Shown: positions 8,251-16,624 of the stretch, piece after piece
How positions within the stretch are numbered: position 1 is the first letter of the stretch
Layout: each line of letters starts with the position of its first letter
DNA from: Pseudomonas sp. NFACC02
GTDB taxonomy: Bacteria; Pseudomonadota; Gammaproteobacteria; Pseudomonadales; Pseudomonadaceae
NCBI RefSeq assembly: GCF_900110765.1
Contig: NZ_FOEO01000048.1
Coordinates: forward strand, 1-41,737
Length of the DNA: 41,737 nt
Reading direction: 5' to 3'
The notes under the pieces: model-generated
The model's input: the letters and a program-made list of their open reading frames with translations, nothing else
Databases searched by the model: none
Told to the model about the DNA's origin: nothing
Translations under genes and position numbers: made by a program

Positions 8251-8994
8251 ATGATTGATCTGCTGCCCTCCTCGCCCCTGCACGACCTCGATCAGCTGTT
8301 GACCAGTCTGGAACGGGTCGCGCCATTGTTCGACGCCATTCCCGGGGTGGTGTTTTTCGTCAAGGACGCACAGGCGCGTTACGTGCTGGTCAATCAGACG
8401 CTGGTGCAGCGCTGTGGCTTCAAGAAGAAGGCCCAGATCGTCGGGCGCACGGCTGAAGAGGTCTTTCCGGCGCGTTTCGGGCCGTTGTACACCGCGCAGG
8501 ATCGACGGGTGCTTGCCGATGGCCGGCAACTCAGCGATCAGCTCGAACTGCACCTTTATTACGGTAACCAGCCCATCTGGTGCCTGACCCACAAGATCGC
8601 CTTGCGTGATGATCAAGGGGCAATCATCGGCCTGGCCGGCATTTCGCGGGACCTGCAAATCCTGCAATCGCACCCGGCCTATCAGAAACTGGTCGAGGTC
8701 GATGCCTACATACGCGAGCACTTCGCACGGCCCATCACGCTCGAAGAACTGACCGCCATCGCCGGGCTTTCGATTGCGCAACTGGAGCGTCATTGCAAAC
8801 GCATCTTCCAGCTCACGCCACGGCAGATGATTCACAAGGCGCGGCTGGGCGAGGCCTCGCGCCTGTTGCGTGAAGACCTGTCAATCACCGAAATCGCCCT
8901 ACGCTGCGGCTACACTGACCACAGTGCGTTCAGCCGACAGTTCAAGGCATTGACCGGCGTGTCGCCGAGTGAATACCGCGAATCACAACGTTGA
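8251..8994 (+). CDS. AraC-family regulator with N-terminal PAS domain (candidate LhpR-like activator)
   Basis: A 247-residue regulator. Residues about 22-137 form a PAS sensor domain (FDAIPGVVFFVKDAQARYVL, then IIGLAGISRDLQ); residues about 150-245 form the double helix-turn-helix of AraC/XylS proteins, ending in CGYTDHSAFSRQFKALTGVSP. I chose ATG 8251; the frame stays open back to a TTG at 8161, but that extension lies in the repeat block and has low complexity. Located between the dehydrogenase and transporter operons, it is a good candidate activator of hydroxyproline catabolism, as an AraC-type regulator is known to do in P. aeruginosa. The ligand is not evident. Confidence 0.88.
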   Translation: MIDLLPSSPLHDLDQLLTSLERVAPLFDAIPGVVFFVKDAQARYVLVNQTLVQRCGFKKKAQIVGRTAEEVFPARFGPLYTAQDRRVLADGRQLSDQLELHLYYGNQPIWCLTHKIALRDDQGAIIGLAGISRDLQILQSHPAYQKLVEVDAYIREHFARPITLEELTAIAGLSIAQLERHCKRIFQLTPRQMIHKARLGEASRLLREDLSITEIALRCGYTDHSAFSRQFKALTGVSPSEYRESQR

Positions 8995-9161
8995 GCTTCA
9001 AGCAGCCGTTGCACGGGCTGAACGTGCATCAATGAAGCATCGCGCCCGTTTTTGCTCCTTTATGTAACACCTTCGTCCTCCCTTACATCCCGGGCCTATT
9101 CAGCGAGCCACCGAACCAAGGCGCTGTAGCCGATAGTGGCAAAACGGGCACGCGCCGTGCA

Positions 9162-9186
9162 TATAAAATATCGTATACGAAATTAC
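9162..9186 (+). promoter_or_regulatory. Putative -10 and GntR-type operator before the hydroxyproline transporter
   Basis: The perfect palindrome TCGTATACGA at 9171-9180 is followed by AATTAC. TATAAA at 9162-9167 just upstream could be a -10 box, so a bound repressor would block initiation. The ten-base core recurs as ACGTATACGA at 15632, before the deaminase gene. Confidence 0.6.
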
Positions 9187-9226
9187 TTATCCGGCCGTTC
9201 CATTACTTGCATCCACCGAGGCTTCT

Positions 9227-10045
9227 ATGAAAAAGCATGCTGTTGCCGTAGCCCTCCTCGCTGTAATGAGCTCCTCCTTTATCAACGCCGCCTTCGCCGA
9301 CAAGCTCGATGACATCATCGACTCCGGCAAGCTGCGTTGTGCCGTGACCCTGGATTTCCCGCCGATGGGTTCGCGCGACGAGAAGAACAACCCGGTCGGA
9401 TTTGACGTCGATTACTGCAACGACCTGGCGAAGGTGCTGGGCGTTACGGCCGAAGTGGTCGAAACCCCCTTCCCCGACCGTATCCCTGCGCTGGTGTCCG
9501 GGCGCGCCGACGTGATTGTCGCGTCCACCTCCGACACGCTGGAACGGGCGAAGACCGTGGGCATGACCATTCCCTACTTTGCCTTTCAGATGGTGGTGCT
9601 GACCCGCGATAATACCGGCATCACAAAGTACGAGGACCTCAAAGGCAAGAACGTGGGCAACACCAGCGGCACCTATGAAGCCATTGCGCTGGAGAAAGAC
9701 CAGAAAGCCTGGGGCAGCGGCAGCTTCCGCGCTTACCAGACCCAGAACGACACCATCCTCGCCGTCGCCCAGGGCCACATTGACGCAACCGTGGTCACCA
9801 ACACCGTGGCCGCTGCTACCCTCAAGTCCGGCAAGTACAAGGGCCTGAAAGTCGCGGGCAACGCGCCTTACGTCATCGACTACGTGTCGCTGGCCGCCAA
9901 ACGTAACGAATACGGCCTGATCCATTACCTGAACCTGTTCGTCAATCAGCAAGTGCGTACCGGCCGTTATGAAGAACTGTGGAAAAAGTGGGTGGGTGAC
10001 GAGATCAAGCCAGCGAACCTGACGGTGCCGGGGGTTTATTACTGA
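9227..10045 (+). CDS. Amino-acid ABC transporter, periplasmic solute-binding protein (family 3)
   Basis: A 272-residue exported protein with a Sec signal peptide (MKKHAVAVALLAVMSSSF, predicted cleavage after AFA at residue 24). The mature part is a type-3 solute-binding protein (SBP_bac_3): IIDSGKLRCAVTLDFPPMGS, FDVDYCNDLAKVLG and FPDRIPALVSGRADVIVAST are the diagnostic blocks. It should capture hydroxyproline isomers for the permeases at 12003 and 12686. A CGTATACG operator-like site lies about 45 bp upstream. The first gene of the transport operon, it is separated from the rest by a REP hairpin, which may raise its transcript level relative to downstream genes. Confidence 0.93.
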   Translation: MKKHAVAVALLAVMSSSFINAAFADKLDDIIDSGKLRCAVTLDFPPMGSRDEKNNPVGFDVDYCNDLAKVLGVTAEVVETPFPDRIPALVSGRADVIVASTSDTLERAKTVGMTIPYFAFQMVVLTRDNTGITKYEDLKGKNVGNTSGTYEAIALEKDQKAWGSGSFRAYQTQNDTILAVAQGHIDATVVTNTVAAATLKSGKYKGLKVAGNAPYVIDYVSLAAKRNEYGLIHYLNLFVNQQVRTGRYEELWKKWVGDEIKPANLTVPGVYY

Positions 10046-10075
10046 GGTTCGGGTTGCGCTGAGTGGCGGGAGCTT

Positions 10076-10182
10076 GATCGTTCCCACGCTCTGCGTGGGA
10101 ACGGAGAGCCTGACGCTCTGCGTCAGAAAGGATCGACGCGGAACGTCGGAACGCCGTTACCACGCAGAGCGTGGGAACGATC
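10076..10182. repeat. REP inverted pair (family B, REPIN)
   Basis: GATCGTTCCCACGCTCTGCG at the left end and CGCAGAGCGTGGGAACGATC at the right end are perfect inverse complements, enclosing smaller TGACGCTCTGCGTCA-type hairpins. This is the family matching the RAYT flanks at 35.6-36.3 kb. It sits between the binding-protein gene and the aconitase X gene. Confidence 0.92.
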
Positions 10183-10240
10183 AACACAGCGGAGATTGGC
10201 ATGACCACCCAACCCATGGTTCTCACACATGGAGCCCACG

Positions 10241-12010
10241 ATGTCTGACGTTTCGTTAAACGGCCGTTGTCTGGTCCCCGGCAGCGCTCAGGGCGAGTTG
10301 CTGTATGCCGACGTGGCCTTGAGCTTCTGGGGCGGGGTCGAGCCGTTTACCGGTGAGGTCATCGACCGCCACCACCCGCTCAGCGGCCGGTTCATCAACG
10401 GCCGCGTGCTGGCGATTCCGAGCGGACGCGGTTCGTGCACCGGCAGCAGCGTGTTGCTGGAACTGATCCTCAATGGCCATGCCCCCGCGGCACTGGTGTT
10501 CGAACGGGTCGAAGACATCCTCACCTTGGGCGTGCTGATCGCCGAACAGATGTTCGGGCATTCGATGCCGGTCATCTGCCTCGGTGAAGCAGGCTTTGCC
10601 GCGCTGCGCGAGGTGAAGTTCGTCCGGGTCGAGGACGCGTGTCTCACCGGCTTCGACAGTCCCCCTCCTGCGCTGGCTGCCCGCCCCCCACGCGCGCCCC
10701 ATCACGTCAGCACGCCGATCGTTCTGACCGAAATGGATCAGGGCTTTCTCGACGGCGCCTACGGCAAGGCGGCACAAGTGGCGATGGGCATCATCCTGCG
10801 CATGGCCGAACTGCAAGGCGCGACCGAACTGCTGGACATCACCCAGGCGCACATCGATGGTTGCATTTATACCGGTCCCGCCAGCCTTCGCTTTGCAAGG
10901 CAACTGGTCGACTGGGACGCCAAGGTGCGTGTGCCCACCACCCTCAATTCCATCTCGGTGGACAAACGCCGCTGGCGCGAACTGGGTGTCGACCCGGCGC
11001 TGGGCGAACCCGCCAGTCGGCTGGGCGATGCCTACCTGGACATGGGCGCACGCGTCAGTTTCACCTGCGCGCCTTACCTGCTCGACACGGCGCCGGAGCT
11101 GGGCGAACAGATCGTCTGGGCCGAATCCAACGCCGTGGTCTACGCCAACAGCGTGATTGGCGCGCGCACGCTGAAATACCCCGACTACCTGGACATCTGC
11201 ATCGCCCTGACCGGGCGTGCGCCGAACATCGGCTGCCACCTGACCGAGCAACGGTTGGCGACGTTGCGCATCGACCTCCCCGAGCTGGACACGCTGGATG
11301 ACAGCTTCTACCCGCTGCTGGGCTATCACGTGGGCATGCTCTGCGGTGCTGACATTCCTGTGGTCTGCGGACTGGAACACAAGGCGCCCACGTTCGATGA
11401 CCTGAAAGCCTTTGGCGCGGCGTTCGCGACCACCTCCGCCGCGCCAATGTTTCACATTGCCGGTGTCACGCCGGAAGCCACCACGGCTGCACTGGCCATG
11501 GGCGGACAGGCGCCCGCCCGAACGCTGAACGTCAGCACGGTCGATTTGCTGAGCAGTTGGCGCGAACTGAACAGCGCCGAGAGCCCGGAGGTCGATGCCG
11601 TCACACTGGGTAATCCGCATTTTTCGTACAGTGAATGCGCCACCCTCGCCCGCCTGTGCCACGGTCTGCGCAAGCACGACAGCGTGGCCATCGTCGTGAC
11701 CTGCGGCCGCGCCACGCTGGAACGGGCGCAGCAGGCCGGTTACGTGGCCACGCTGGAAGACTTCGGCGTGCAGTTCGTCACCGACACCTGCTGGTGCATG
11801 CTGGGCGAGCCGGTGATTCCGCCAACCGCGCGCAACCTGATGACCAACTCCGGCAAGTACGCGCACTACGCCCCCGGTCTGGTCGGCCGTCGAGTGCACT
11901 TCGCAAGCCTTGCCGAATGCGTCGAAAGCGCCTGCACCGGTCTTGCCAGCACACGCCTGCCGATCTGGCTGCAGGCCGCCGCACGCGTGGAGGCGATGAC
12001 GCATGTTTGA
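10241..12010 (+). CDS. Aconitase X (fused swivel + catalytic domains), putative cis-3-hydroxy-L-proline dehydratase
   Basis: A 589-residue AcnX-type protein. The first 140 residues are the small swivelling domain (GRCLVPGSAQGELL, then FINGRVLAIPSGRGSCTGSS); residues about 160-585 are the large aconitase-X (DUF521) catalytic domain, with ADIPVVCGLEHKAPTFDDLK and TNSGKYAHYAPGL near its end. Characterised bacterial members dehydrate cis-3-hydroxy-L-proline to pyrroline-2-carboxylate, feeding proline catabolism. In some bacteria the two parts are separate subunits; here they are fused. ATG 10241 has a GGAG ribosome site; ATG 10229 is less likely. It lies inside the transporter operon and overlaps the first permease gene by eight bases. 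The substrate is inferred from family and context. Confidence 0.88.
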   Translation: MSDVSLNGRCLVPGSAQGELLYADVALSFWGGVEPFTGEVIDRHHPLSGRFINGRVLAIPSGRGSCTGSSVLLELILNGHAPAALVFERVEDILTLGVLIAEQMFGHSMPVICLGEAGFAALREVKFVRVEDACLTGFDSPPPALAARPPRAPHHVSTPIVLTEMDQGFLDGAYGKAAQVAMGIILRMAELQGATELLDITQAHIDGCIYTGPASLRFARQLVDWDAKVRVPTTLNSISVDKRRWRELGVDPALGEPASRLGDAYLDMGARVSFTCAPYLLDTAPELGEQIVWAESNAVVYANSVIGARTLKYPDYLDICIALTGRAPNIGCHLTEQRLATLRIDLPELDTLDDSFYPLLGYHVGMLCGADIPVVCGLEHKAPTFDDLKAFGAAFATTSAAPMFHIAGVTPEATTAALAMGGQAPARTLNVSTVDLLSSWRELNSAESPEVDAVTLGNPHFSYSECATLARLCHGLRKHDSVAIVVTCGRATLERAQQAGYVATLEDFGVQFVTDTCWCMLGEPVIPPTARNLMTNSGKYAHYAPGLVGRRVHFASLAECVESACTGLASTRLPIWLQAAARVEAMTHV

Positions 12011-12668
12011 GTACAACTTCCACTGGAGAGCGGCCTTCAAAGCCTTGCCGGACATGCTCGACGGCGCCATGGTCACCTTCGAAACCGCGGCCCTGTCGAT
12101 GATTCTCGGGGTCATCATCGCGCTGTTTCTGGTGTTCATGCGTCAAGGCAAAAACCGGCTGTTTCGCGGTTTTGCCGCCACCTGGATTTCCATCGCCCGT
12201 AACACGCCATCGTTGTTTCAGGTGTACATCCTGTACTTCGGCCTGGGCTCGTTCGGGTTGCATGTCAGCTCATGGGCCGCACTGCTCGCGGGCATCACCA
12301 TCAACAACGCGGGCTACCTGGCGGAAAACTTTCGCGGCGGGCTCAAGGCCGTGCCCGACACCCAACTGCGCGCGGCGCGTTCTCTGGGCATGAGCGCCCC
12401 CCAGGCCTATCGGCTGATCGTGATCCCGCAGTTGCTCCGCATCGTGTTCTATCCGCTGACCAACCAGATGGTCTGGGCCGTGCTGATGACCTCGATGGGC
12501 GTAATCGTCGGCCTCAACAACGACCTCACTGGCGTGACCCAGGACTATAACGTCAAGACGTTCCGGACCTTCGAATTCTTCGCCATTGCGGCCGTGCTCT
12601 ATTACCTGATCGCCAAGCTGATCGTGGCCGTCGCGCGGCTGCTGTCCTGGCGGCTGTTCCGGTACTAA
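12003..12668 (+). CDS. Amino-acid ABC transporter permease 1 (HisM/GlnP type)
   Basis: A 221-residue inner-membrane permease of the polar amino acid uptake family. An N-terminal segment at about 20-48 is followed by further membrane spans, and the cytoplasmic EAA-like loop ENFRGGLKAVPDTQLRAARS near residues 111-130 contacts the ATPase. Start overlaps the end of the aconitase X gene, so translation is coupled. It pairs with the second permease to form the transmembrane channel for the binding protein at 9227. The family is certain; hydroxyproline specificity is inferred from the cluster. Confidence 0.92.
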   Translation: MFEYNFHWRAAFKALPDMLDGAMVTFETAALSMILGVIIALFLVFMRQGKNRLFRGFAATWISIARNTPSLFQVYILYFGLGSFGLHVSSWAALLAGITINNAGYLAENFRGGLKAVPDTQLRAARSLGMSAPQAYRLIVIPQLLRIVFYPLTNQMVWAVLMTSMGVIVGLNNDLTGVTQDYNVKTFRTFEFFAIAAVLYYLIAKLIVAVARLLSWRLFRY

Positions 12669-12685
12669 GGATCGAGGAACTGACC

Positions 12686-13336
12686 ATGTTCAATAGCAGT
12701 TTCAGCTGGAACGACCTGCAATTCATGCTGCAAGGCGCGTGGGTCACGATCCTGCTGACGATCATCTCGATGATCATTGGCACGCTGGCCGGCGTGGTCT
12801 GCGGGATGGCGCGGGCATTATTACCGCGCAGCACCGTCCCGCTGGCGTGGTTGCTGGACGTGTTTCGCAGCGTGCCGTTGCTGATCCAGTTCGTGTTGTT
12901 CAACGCGCTGAAAAGCATCGTCGGCCTGAACTGGAGCGCCTTCGCCGTGGCCTGCGTGGTGCTGGGCCTGTACGTCACCGCGTACTGCACGGAAATCGTT
13001 CGCAGCGGCGTGTTGTCGGTGCCGCTCAGTTTGCGCCGCGCCAGCCGTTCGCTGGGCCTGACCTACTGGCAGGATCTGCGTCAGATCGTCATGCCGATGG
13101 CGACCCGTGTCGCGTTTCCGGGCTGGGTCAACCTGTTGCTCTCGGTGATGAAGGACACCGCGCTGGTGATGTGGATCGGCATCGTCGAACTGCTGCGCGC
13201 CTCGCAGACCATCGTCACGCGCATTCAAGAACCGCTGCTGGTGCTGTGCATCGCAGGCCTCATTTACTACGTCATGAGTCTGGTGATCGCCCGCCTGGGT
13301 GCGCGCCTGGAAACGAGGTGGCAGGAAAATGATTGA
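12686..13336 (+). CDS. Amino-acid ABC transporter permease 2 (HisM/GlnP type)
   Basis: A 216-residue permease paralogous to the preceding gene, starting 17 bp after its stop. The hallmark loop is YCTEIVRSGVLSVPLSLRRA near residues 112-131, and hydrophobic spans are at about 15-40, 55-75, 80-105 and 180-205. It overlaps the ATPase gene by eight bases. Together with its partner it forms the membrane channel of the putative hydroxyproline importer. Nothing unusual is seen in sequence or length. Confidence 0.92.
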   Translation: MFNSSFSWNDLQFMLQGAWVTILLTIISMIIGTLAGVVCGMARALLPRSTVPLAWLLDVFRSVPLLIQFVLFNALKSIVGLNWSAFAVACVVLGLYVTAYCTEIVRSGVLSVPLSLRRASRSLGLTYWQDLRQIVMPMATRVAFPGWVNLLLSVMKDTALVMWIGIVELLRASQTIVTRIQEPLLVLCIAGLIYYVMSLVIARLGARLETRWQEND

Positions 13337-14051
13337 GATCGACAACGTACACAAATCATTTGGCGAGCTTGAAGTGATCAAGGGCGTGAGCCTGCATGTG
13401 CAGAAAGGCGAAGTGGTGTCGATCATCGGCGGCTCGGGCTCGGGCAAGTCCACGCTGCTGATGTGCATCAACGGTCTGGAGTCGATCAAGAGCGGCAGCA
13501 TCCGCGTCGATGGCACGGAAGTGCACGCCAAAAGCACGGACATCAACAAGCTGAGGCAGCGCATTGGCATCGTCTTTCAGCAGTGGAACGCCTTTCCACA
13601 CCTGACGGTGCTGGAAAACGTGATGCTCGCGCCGCGCACCGTACTGGGTAAGAGCAAGGCCGAAGCCGAGGCGCTGGCGGTCAAGCAACTGACCCACGTG
13701 GGCCTCGGCGACAAGCTCAAGGTGTTTCCGGGCAAGCTGTCGGGGGGCCAGCAACAGCGCATGGCGATTGCGCGGGCGTTGGCGATGTCGCCGGATTACA
13801 TGCTGTTCGACGAAGCGACCTCGGCGCTGGACCCGCAACTGGTGGGCGAAGTGCTGGACACCATGCGCATGCTCGCCGAAGACGGCATGACCATGATTCT
13901 GGTGACCCACGAGATACGTTTCGCCCGAGATGTGTCGGACCGCGTGGCGTTTTTCCGCAACGGTCTGGTGCATGAGATCGGCACGCCGGATCAGGTCATC
14001 GGCAACCCGCAGCGGCCGGAGACGGCAGATTTCTTGCGGTCGATCAACTGA
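13329..14051 (+). CDS. Amino-acid ABC transporter ATP-binding protein (GlnQ/HisP type)
   Basis: A 240-residue ABC ATPase with Walker A GGSGSGKS at residues 34-41, Q-loop in IVFQQWNAFPHL near 84, signature LSGGQ at 137-141, Walker B YMLFDEATSALD at 157-168 and H-loop His194. Length and motifs are those of polar amino acid importers. ATG 13329 overlaps the preceding permease stop. This is the last gene of the SBP-AcnX-permease-permease-ATPase operon, followed by two REP pairs. Confidence 0.94.
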   Translation: MIEIDNVHKSFGELEVIKGVSLHVQKGEVVSIIGGSGSGKSTLLMCINGLESIKSGSIRVDGTEVHAKSTDINKLRQRIGIVFQQWNAFPHLTVLENVMLAPRTVLGKSKAEAEALAVKQLTHVGLGDKLKVFPGKLSGGQQQRMAIARALAMSPDYMLFDEATSALDPQLVGEVLDTMRMLAEDGMTMILVTHEIRFARDVSDRVAFFRNGLVHEIGTPDQVIGNPQRPETADFLRSIN

Positions 14052-14094
14052 ATCGATTCCTACAACCGCAGGCCGGGGCATGGCAATCGAAACG

Positions 14095-14183
14095 GTGGGA
14101 GCCGGCTTGCTGGCGAATGCGTCAGGTCCGACACCACGGCGTTGAATGTCAGACCGTATTCGCCAGCAAGCCGGCTCCCACAG
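14095..14183. repeat. REP inverted pair (family A variant)
   Basis: GTGGGAGCCGGCTTGCTGGC and GCCAGCAAGCCGGCTCCCAC are exact inverse complements, 89 bp end to end, directly after the ABC ATPase gene. Confidence 0.92.
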
Positions 14184-14223
14184 GTCTGCGGTCTGAACAT
14201 AGGTTCGTGAGTCAGCCCGGGTT

Positions 14224-14339
14224 CTGTAGGAGCCGTCCGAGGTTACGTGGGTATGGGCCCCAATTCGGACGAATGCGGTGTGTCAGTCACTGTTGAGGTT
14301 GCTGACGCACTGCATTCGCCAGCAAGCCGGCTCCCACGG
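14224..14339. repeat. Mosaic REP inverted pair
   Basis: The left arm starts CTGTAGGAGCCGTCCGAGG and diverges into a GGTTACG variant; the right arm is the standard CCAGCAAGCCGGCTCCCAC. The arms only partly pair, suggesting recombination between REP subtypes. It ends about 50 bp before the racemase-family gene. Confidence 0.7.
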
Positions 14340-14389
14340 GGGTAGAGGTTCCGTCAGCAATGTCGTGTTTGGCAGGAGGAATGTAAGTC

Positions 14390-15427
14390 ATGCGCTCATC
14401 GAAAGTGATTCACGTGGTCAGTTGTCACGCCGAGGGTGAAGTCGGCGATGTGATCGTCGGCGGTGTCGCGCCGCCGCCGGGCGATACGATCTGGGAGCAG
14501 TCGCGCTGGATCGAGAAGGACAACGTGCTGCGCAACTTCATGCTCAATGAGCCGCGGGGTGGCGTGTTCCGCCACGTCAACCTGCTGGTGCCGCCGAAGC
14601 ACCCGAAAGCGCAGATGGGCTGGATCATCATGGAACCTGCGGATGTGCCGCCCATGTCCGGCTCCAACTCCCTGTGCGTGGCCACCGTGCTGCTGGACAG
14701 CGGTATTCTGCCGATGACCGAGCCGGAAACCCGCCTGATCCTCGAAGCGCCGGGCGGCCTGATCGAAGCCATCGCCCAGTGCCGTGACGGCAAGGTGCAG
14801 AGCGTCGAAGTGCACAACCACCCTTCCTTCGCCGACCGACTGGACGTGTGGATCGAGGTGCCGGGGTTGGGTTCGATTCAGGTCGACACGGCCTACGGCG
14901 GCGACAGTTTCGCCATCGTCGACTCGGTAAAACTGGGCTTCTCGCTGACCGCTGATGAAGCGAAGGACCTGGTGGACACCGGCCTCAAGATCACCCAGGC
15001 GGCTAACGAGCAACTGGGTTTCAACCACCCGACGAACAAGGACTGGAACCACATTTCGTTCTGCCAGATCGCCGCGCCCGTCAACCACGACGGCGGCGTG
15101 GCGAACGCGGCCAACGCCGTGGTCATTCGTCCCGGCAAGATCGACCGCTCGCCCTGCGGCACAGGCTGCTCGGCCCGTCTGGCGGTGCTGCACGCCAAGG
15201 GCAAGTTGAAGGTGGGCGACCGGTTTATCGGGCGTTCGATCATCGGCTCGGAGTTCCACTGCAAGATTCAGAGCGAGACCGAGGTCGCCGGACGCAAGGC
15301 GATTGTGCCAAGCCTGTCTGGCCGCGCGTGGATCACCGGGACGCACCAGCACATGCTCGACCCAAGCGACCCGTGGCCGGAGGGGTACAAGCTGACGGAC
15401 ACCTGGCCGGTTGGGTTGAAGCTTTGA
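14390..15427 (+). CDS. Proline racemase-family enzyme, Ser/Cys type (hydroxyproline epimerase or dehydratase)
   Basis: A 345-residue second member of the proline racemase superfamily, about 30 residues longer than the epimerase at 4209. The first catalytic position is Ser90 (MSGSNSLCVAT) instead of Cys, whereas the second is Cys256 in DRSPCGTGCSARL. Substitution of the first Cys by Ser is known in part of this superfamily, including some hydroxyproline epimerases, while trans-3-hydroxyproline dehydratases typically alter the second position to Thr. Activity on another hydroxyproline isomer is therefore likely, but epimerase versus dehydratase cannot be decided here. Start ATG has an AGGAGGAAT ribosome site. 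REP pairs flank it on both sides. Confidence 0.88.
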   Translation: MRSSKVIHVVSCHAEGEVGDVIVGGVAPPPGDTIWEQSRWIEKDNVLRNFMLNEPRGGVFRHVNLLVPPKHPKAQMGWIIMEPADVPPMSGSNSLCVATVLLDSGILPMTEPETRLILEAPGGLIEAIAQCRDGKVQSVEVHNHPSFADRLDVWIEVPGLGSIQVDTAYGGDSFAIVDSVKLGFSLTADEAKDLVDTGLKITQAANEQLGFNHPTNKDWNHISFCQIAAPVNHDGGVANAANAVVIRPGKIDRSPCGTGCSARLAVLHAKGKLKVGDRFIGRSIIGSEFHCKIQSETEVAGRKAIVPSLSGRAWITGTHQHMLDPSDPWPEGYKLTDTWPVGLKL

Positions 15428-15453
15428 ACACGAGGTGATTCGGGCCGAAGGTC

Positions 15454-15540
15454 GTGGGAGCCGGCTTGCTGGCGAATGCATTTGACCGGTCGTATTGGCG
15501 TCGACTGACACCCTGCCTTCGCCAGCAAGCCGGCTCCCAC
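15454..15540. repeat. REP inverted pair (family A variant)
   Basis: GTGGGAGCCGGCTTGCTGGC pairs exactly with GCCAGCAAGCCGGCTCCCAC across about 45 bp. Same subtype as 14095-14183. Confidence 0.92.
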
Positions 15541-15628
15541 GGGCTGCGCCCAGAAGCAGGTAGATGTCGCTGAGGAATTTGAGGCTTACAGAAACAGATT
15601 TTCAAACCGGGCCTGATACGCCCAAATC

Positions 15629-15645
15629 AAAACGTATACGAAATA
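15629..15645 (+). promoter_or_regulatory. Putative GntR-type operator before the deaminase gene
   Basis: AAACGTATACGAAATAC contains the CGTATACG palindrome at 15633-15640, sharing ACGTATACGAAAT-type flanks with the site at 9171. It lies about 30 bp upstream of the ATG of the DapA-family gene and close to an AAGGAG ribosome site. Confidence 0.6.
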
Positions 15646-15670
15646 CCTTAATCCCAAGAAGGAGTCACTC

Positions 15671-16588
15671 ATGAGCCAGTCCGTATCCTGGAGCGGTGTT
15701 TTCCCCGCAGTCACCACCCAATTCAACGACGATTTCTCCCTTAACCTGGAGGCAACGCATAAGGTCATCTCCAATCTAGTGCGCGACGGCGTATCGGGTC
15801 TGGTGATCTGTGGCACCGTCGGTGAGAACACCTCGTTGAGCGTGGCCGAAAAGATCAGTCTGGTGGAGGTGGCGAAAGACGCCTCGGCCGGGCGCGTGCC
15901 GGTGATTTCCGGGATCGCCGAATTCACCAGCGCCAACGCCAGCGCCGTCGCCAAAGACGTTCAGAAAGCAGGCGCCGACGGGATCATGCTGATGCCGGCG
16001 CTGGTCTATTCGTCCAAACCTTTCGAGACCGCGGCGCACTTCCGCACCGTAGCAGCGGCCACCGACCTGCCGATGATGGTCTACAACAACCCGCCCATCT
16101 ATAAGAACGACGTCACGCCGGACATCCTGATTTCCCTGGCCGACTGCGACAACATCGTCTGCTTCAAGGATTCGTCGGGTAACACCAACCGCTTCATCGA
16201 CGTGCGCAACGAGGTGGGTGATCGTTTCGTATTGTTCGCCGGGCTCGACGACGTGCTGGTGGAAAGCGTGGCCGTGGGCGCGGTGGGTTGGGTGTCGGGC
16301 ATGTCCAACGCCTTCCCGAAAGAGGGTGAAACCCTGTTCCGTCTGGCCAAGGCAGGCCGCTTCGCTGAGGCGATGGCACTCTATGAGTGGTTCATGCCGC
16401 TGCTGCACCTCGATGCGCGCCCGGACCTGGTGCAGTGCATCAAGCTGTGCGAAGCGATCATGGAACGCGGCAGTGCCCTCACCCGCCCACCGCGCCTGGC
16501 ACTGCCGGGCAGCGACCGGGAATACGTCGAGAAACTGATGAAGACCGCACTGGCGAACAAGCCGGTGTTGCCGGATGTGGGGTTGTAA
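15671..16588 (+). CDS. DapA-family pyrroline-4-hydroxy-2-carboxylate deaminase (candidate)
   Basis: A 305-residue class I aldolase-fold protein of the dihydrodipicolinate synthase/N-acetylneuraminate lyase family. The Schiff-base lysine is Lys166 in CFKDSSGN and the proton-relay Tyr138 is in VYNNPP; GTVGENTSL at residues 49-57 is the carboxylate-binding loop. In hydroxyproline clusters such a protein deaminates pyrroline-4-hydroxy-2-carboxylate to alpha-ketoglutarate semialdehyde. Its place next to two proline-racemase-family genes, and the shared upstream CGTATACG motif, support this over a lysine-biosynthesis role. It is the last gene of the island; the semialdehyde dehydrogenase that usually completes the route is not nearby. 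Confidence 0.88.
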   Translation: MSQSVSWSGVFPAVTTQFNDDFSLNLEATHKVISNLVRDGVSGLVICGTVGENTSLSVAEKISLVEVAKDASAGRVPVISGIAEFTSANASAVAKDVQKAGADGIMLMPALVYSSKPFETAAHFRTVAAATDLPMMVYNNPPIYKNDVTPDILISLADCDNIVCFKDSSGNTNRFIDVRNEVGDRFVLFAGLDDVLVESVAVGAVGWVSGMSNAFPKEGETLFRLAKAGRFAEAMALYEWFMPLLHLDARPDLVQCIKLCEAIMERGSALTRPPRLALPGSDREYVEKLMKTALANKPVLPDVGL

Positions 16589-16624
16589 GCACCAACACCT
16601 GTACCGAGGTGCACGCAACTCCCT

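Noticed and set aside
10256..12139. Long antisense frame (627 codons) opposite the aconitase X gene
   Set aside because: His/Arg/Gly-rich composition typical of antisense shadows; the plus strand encodes a full-length known family.
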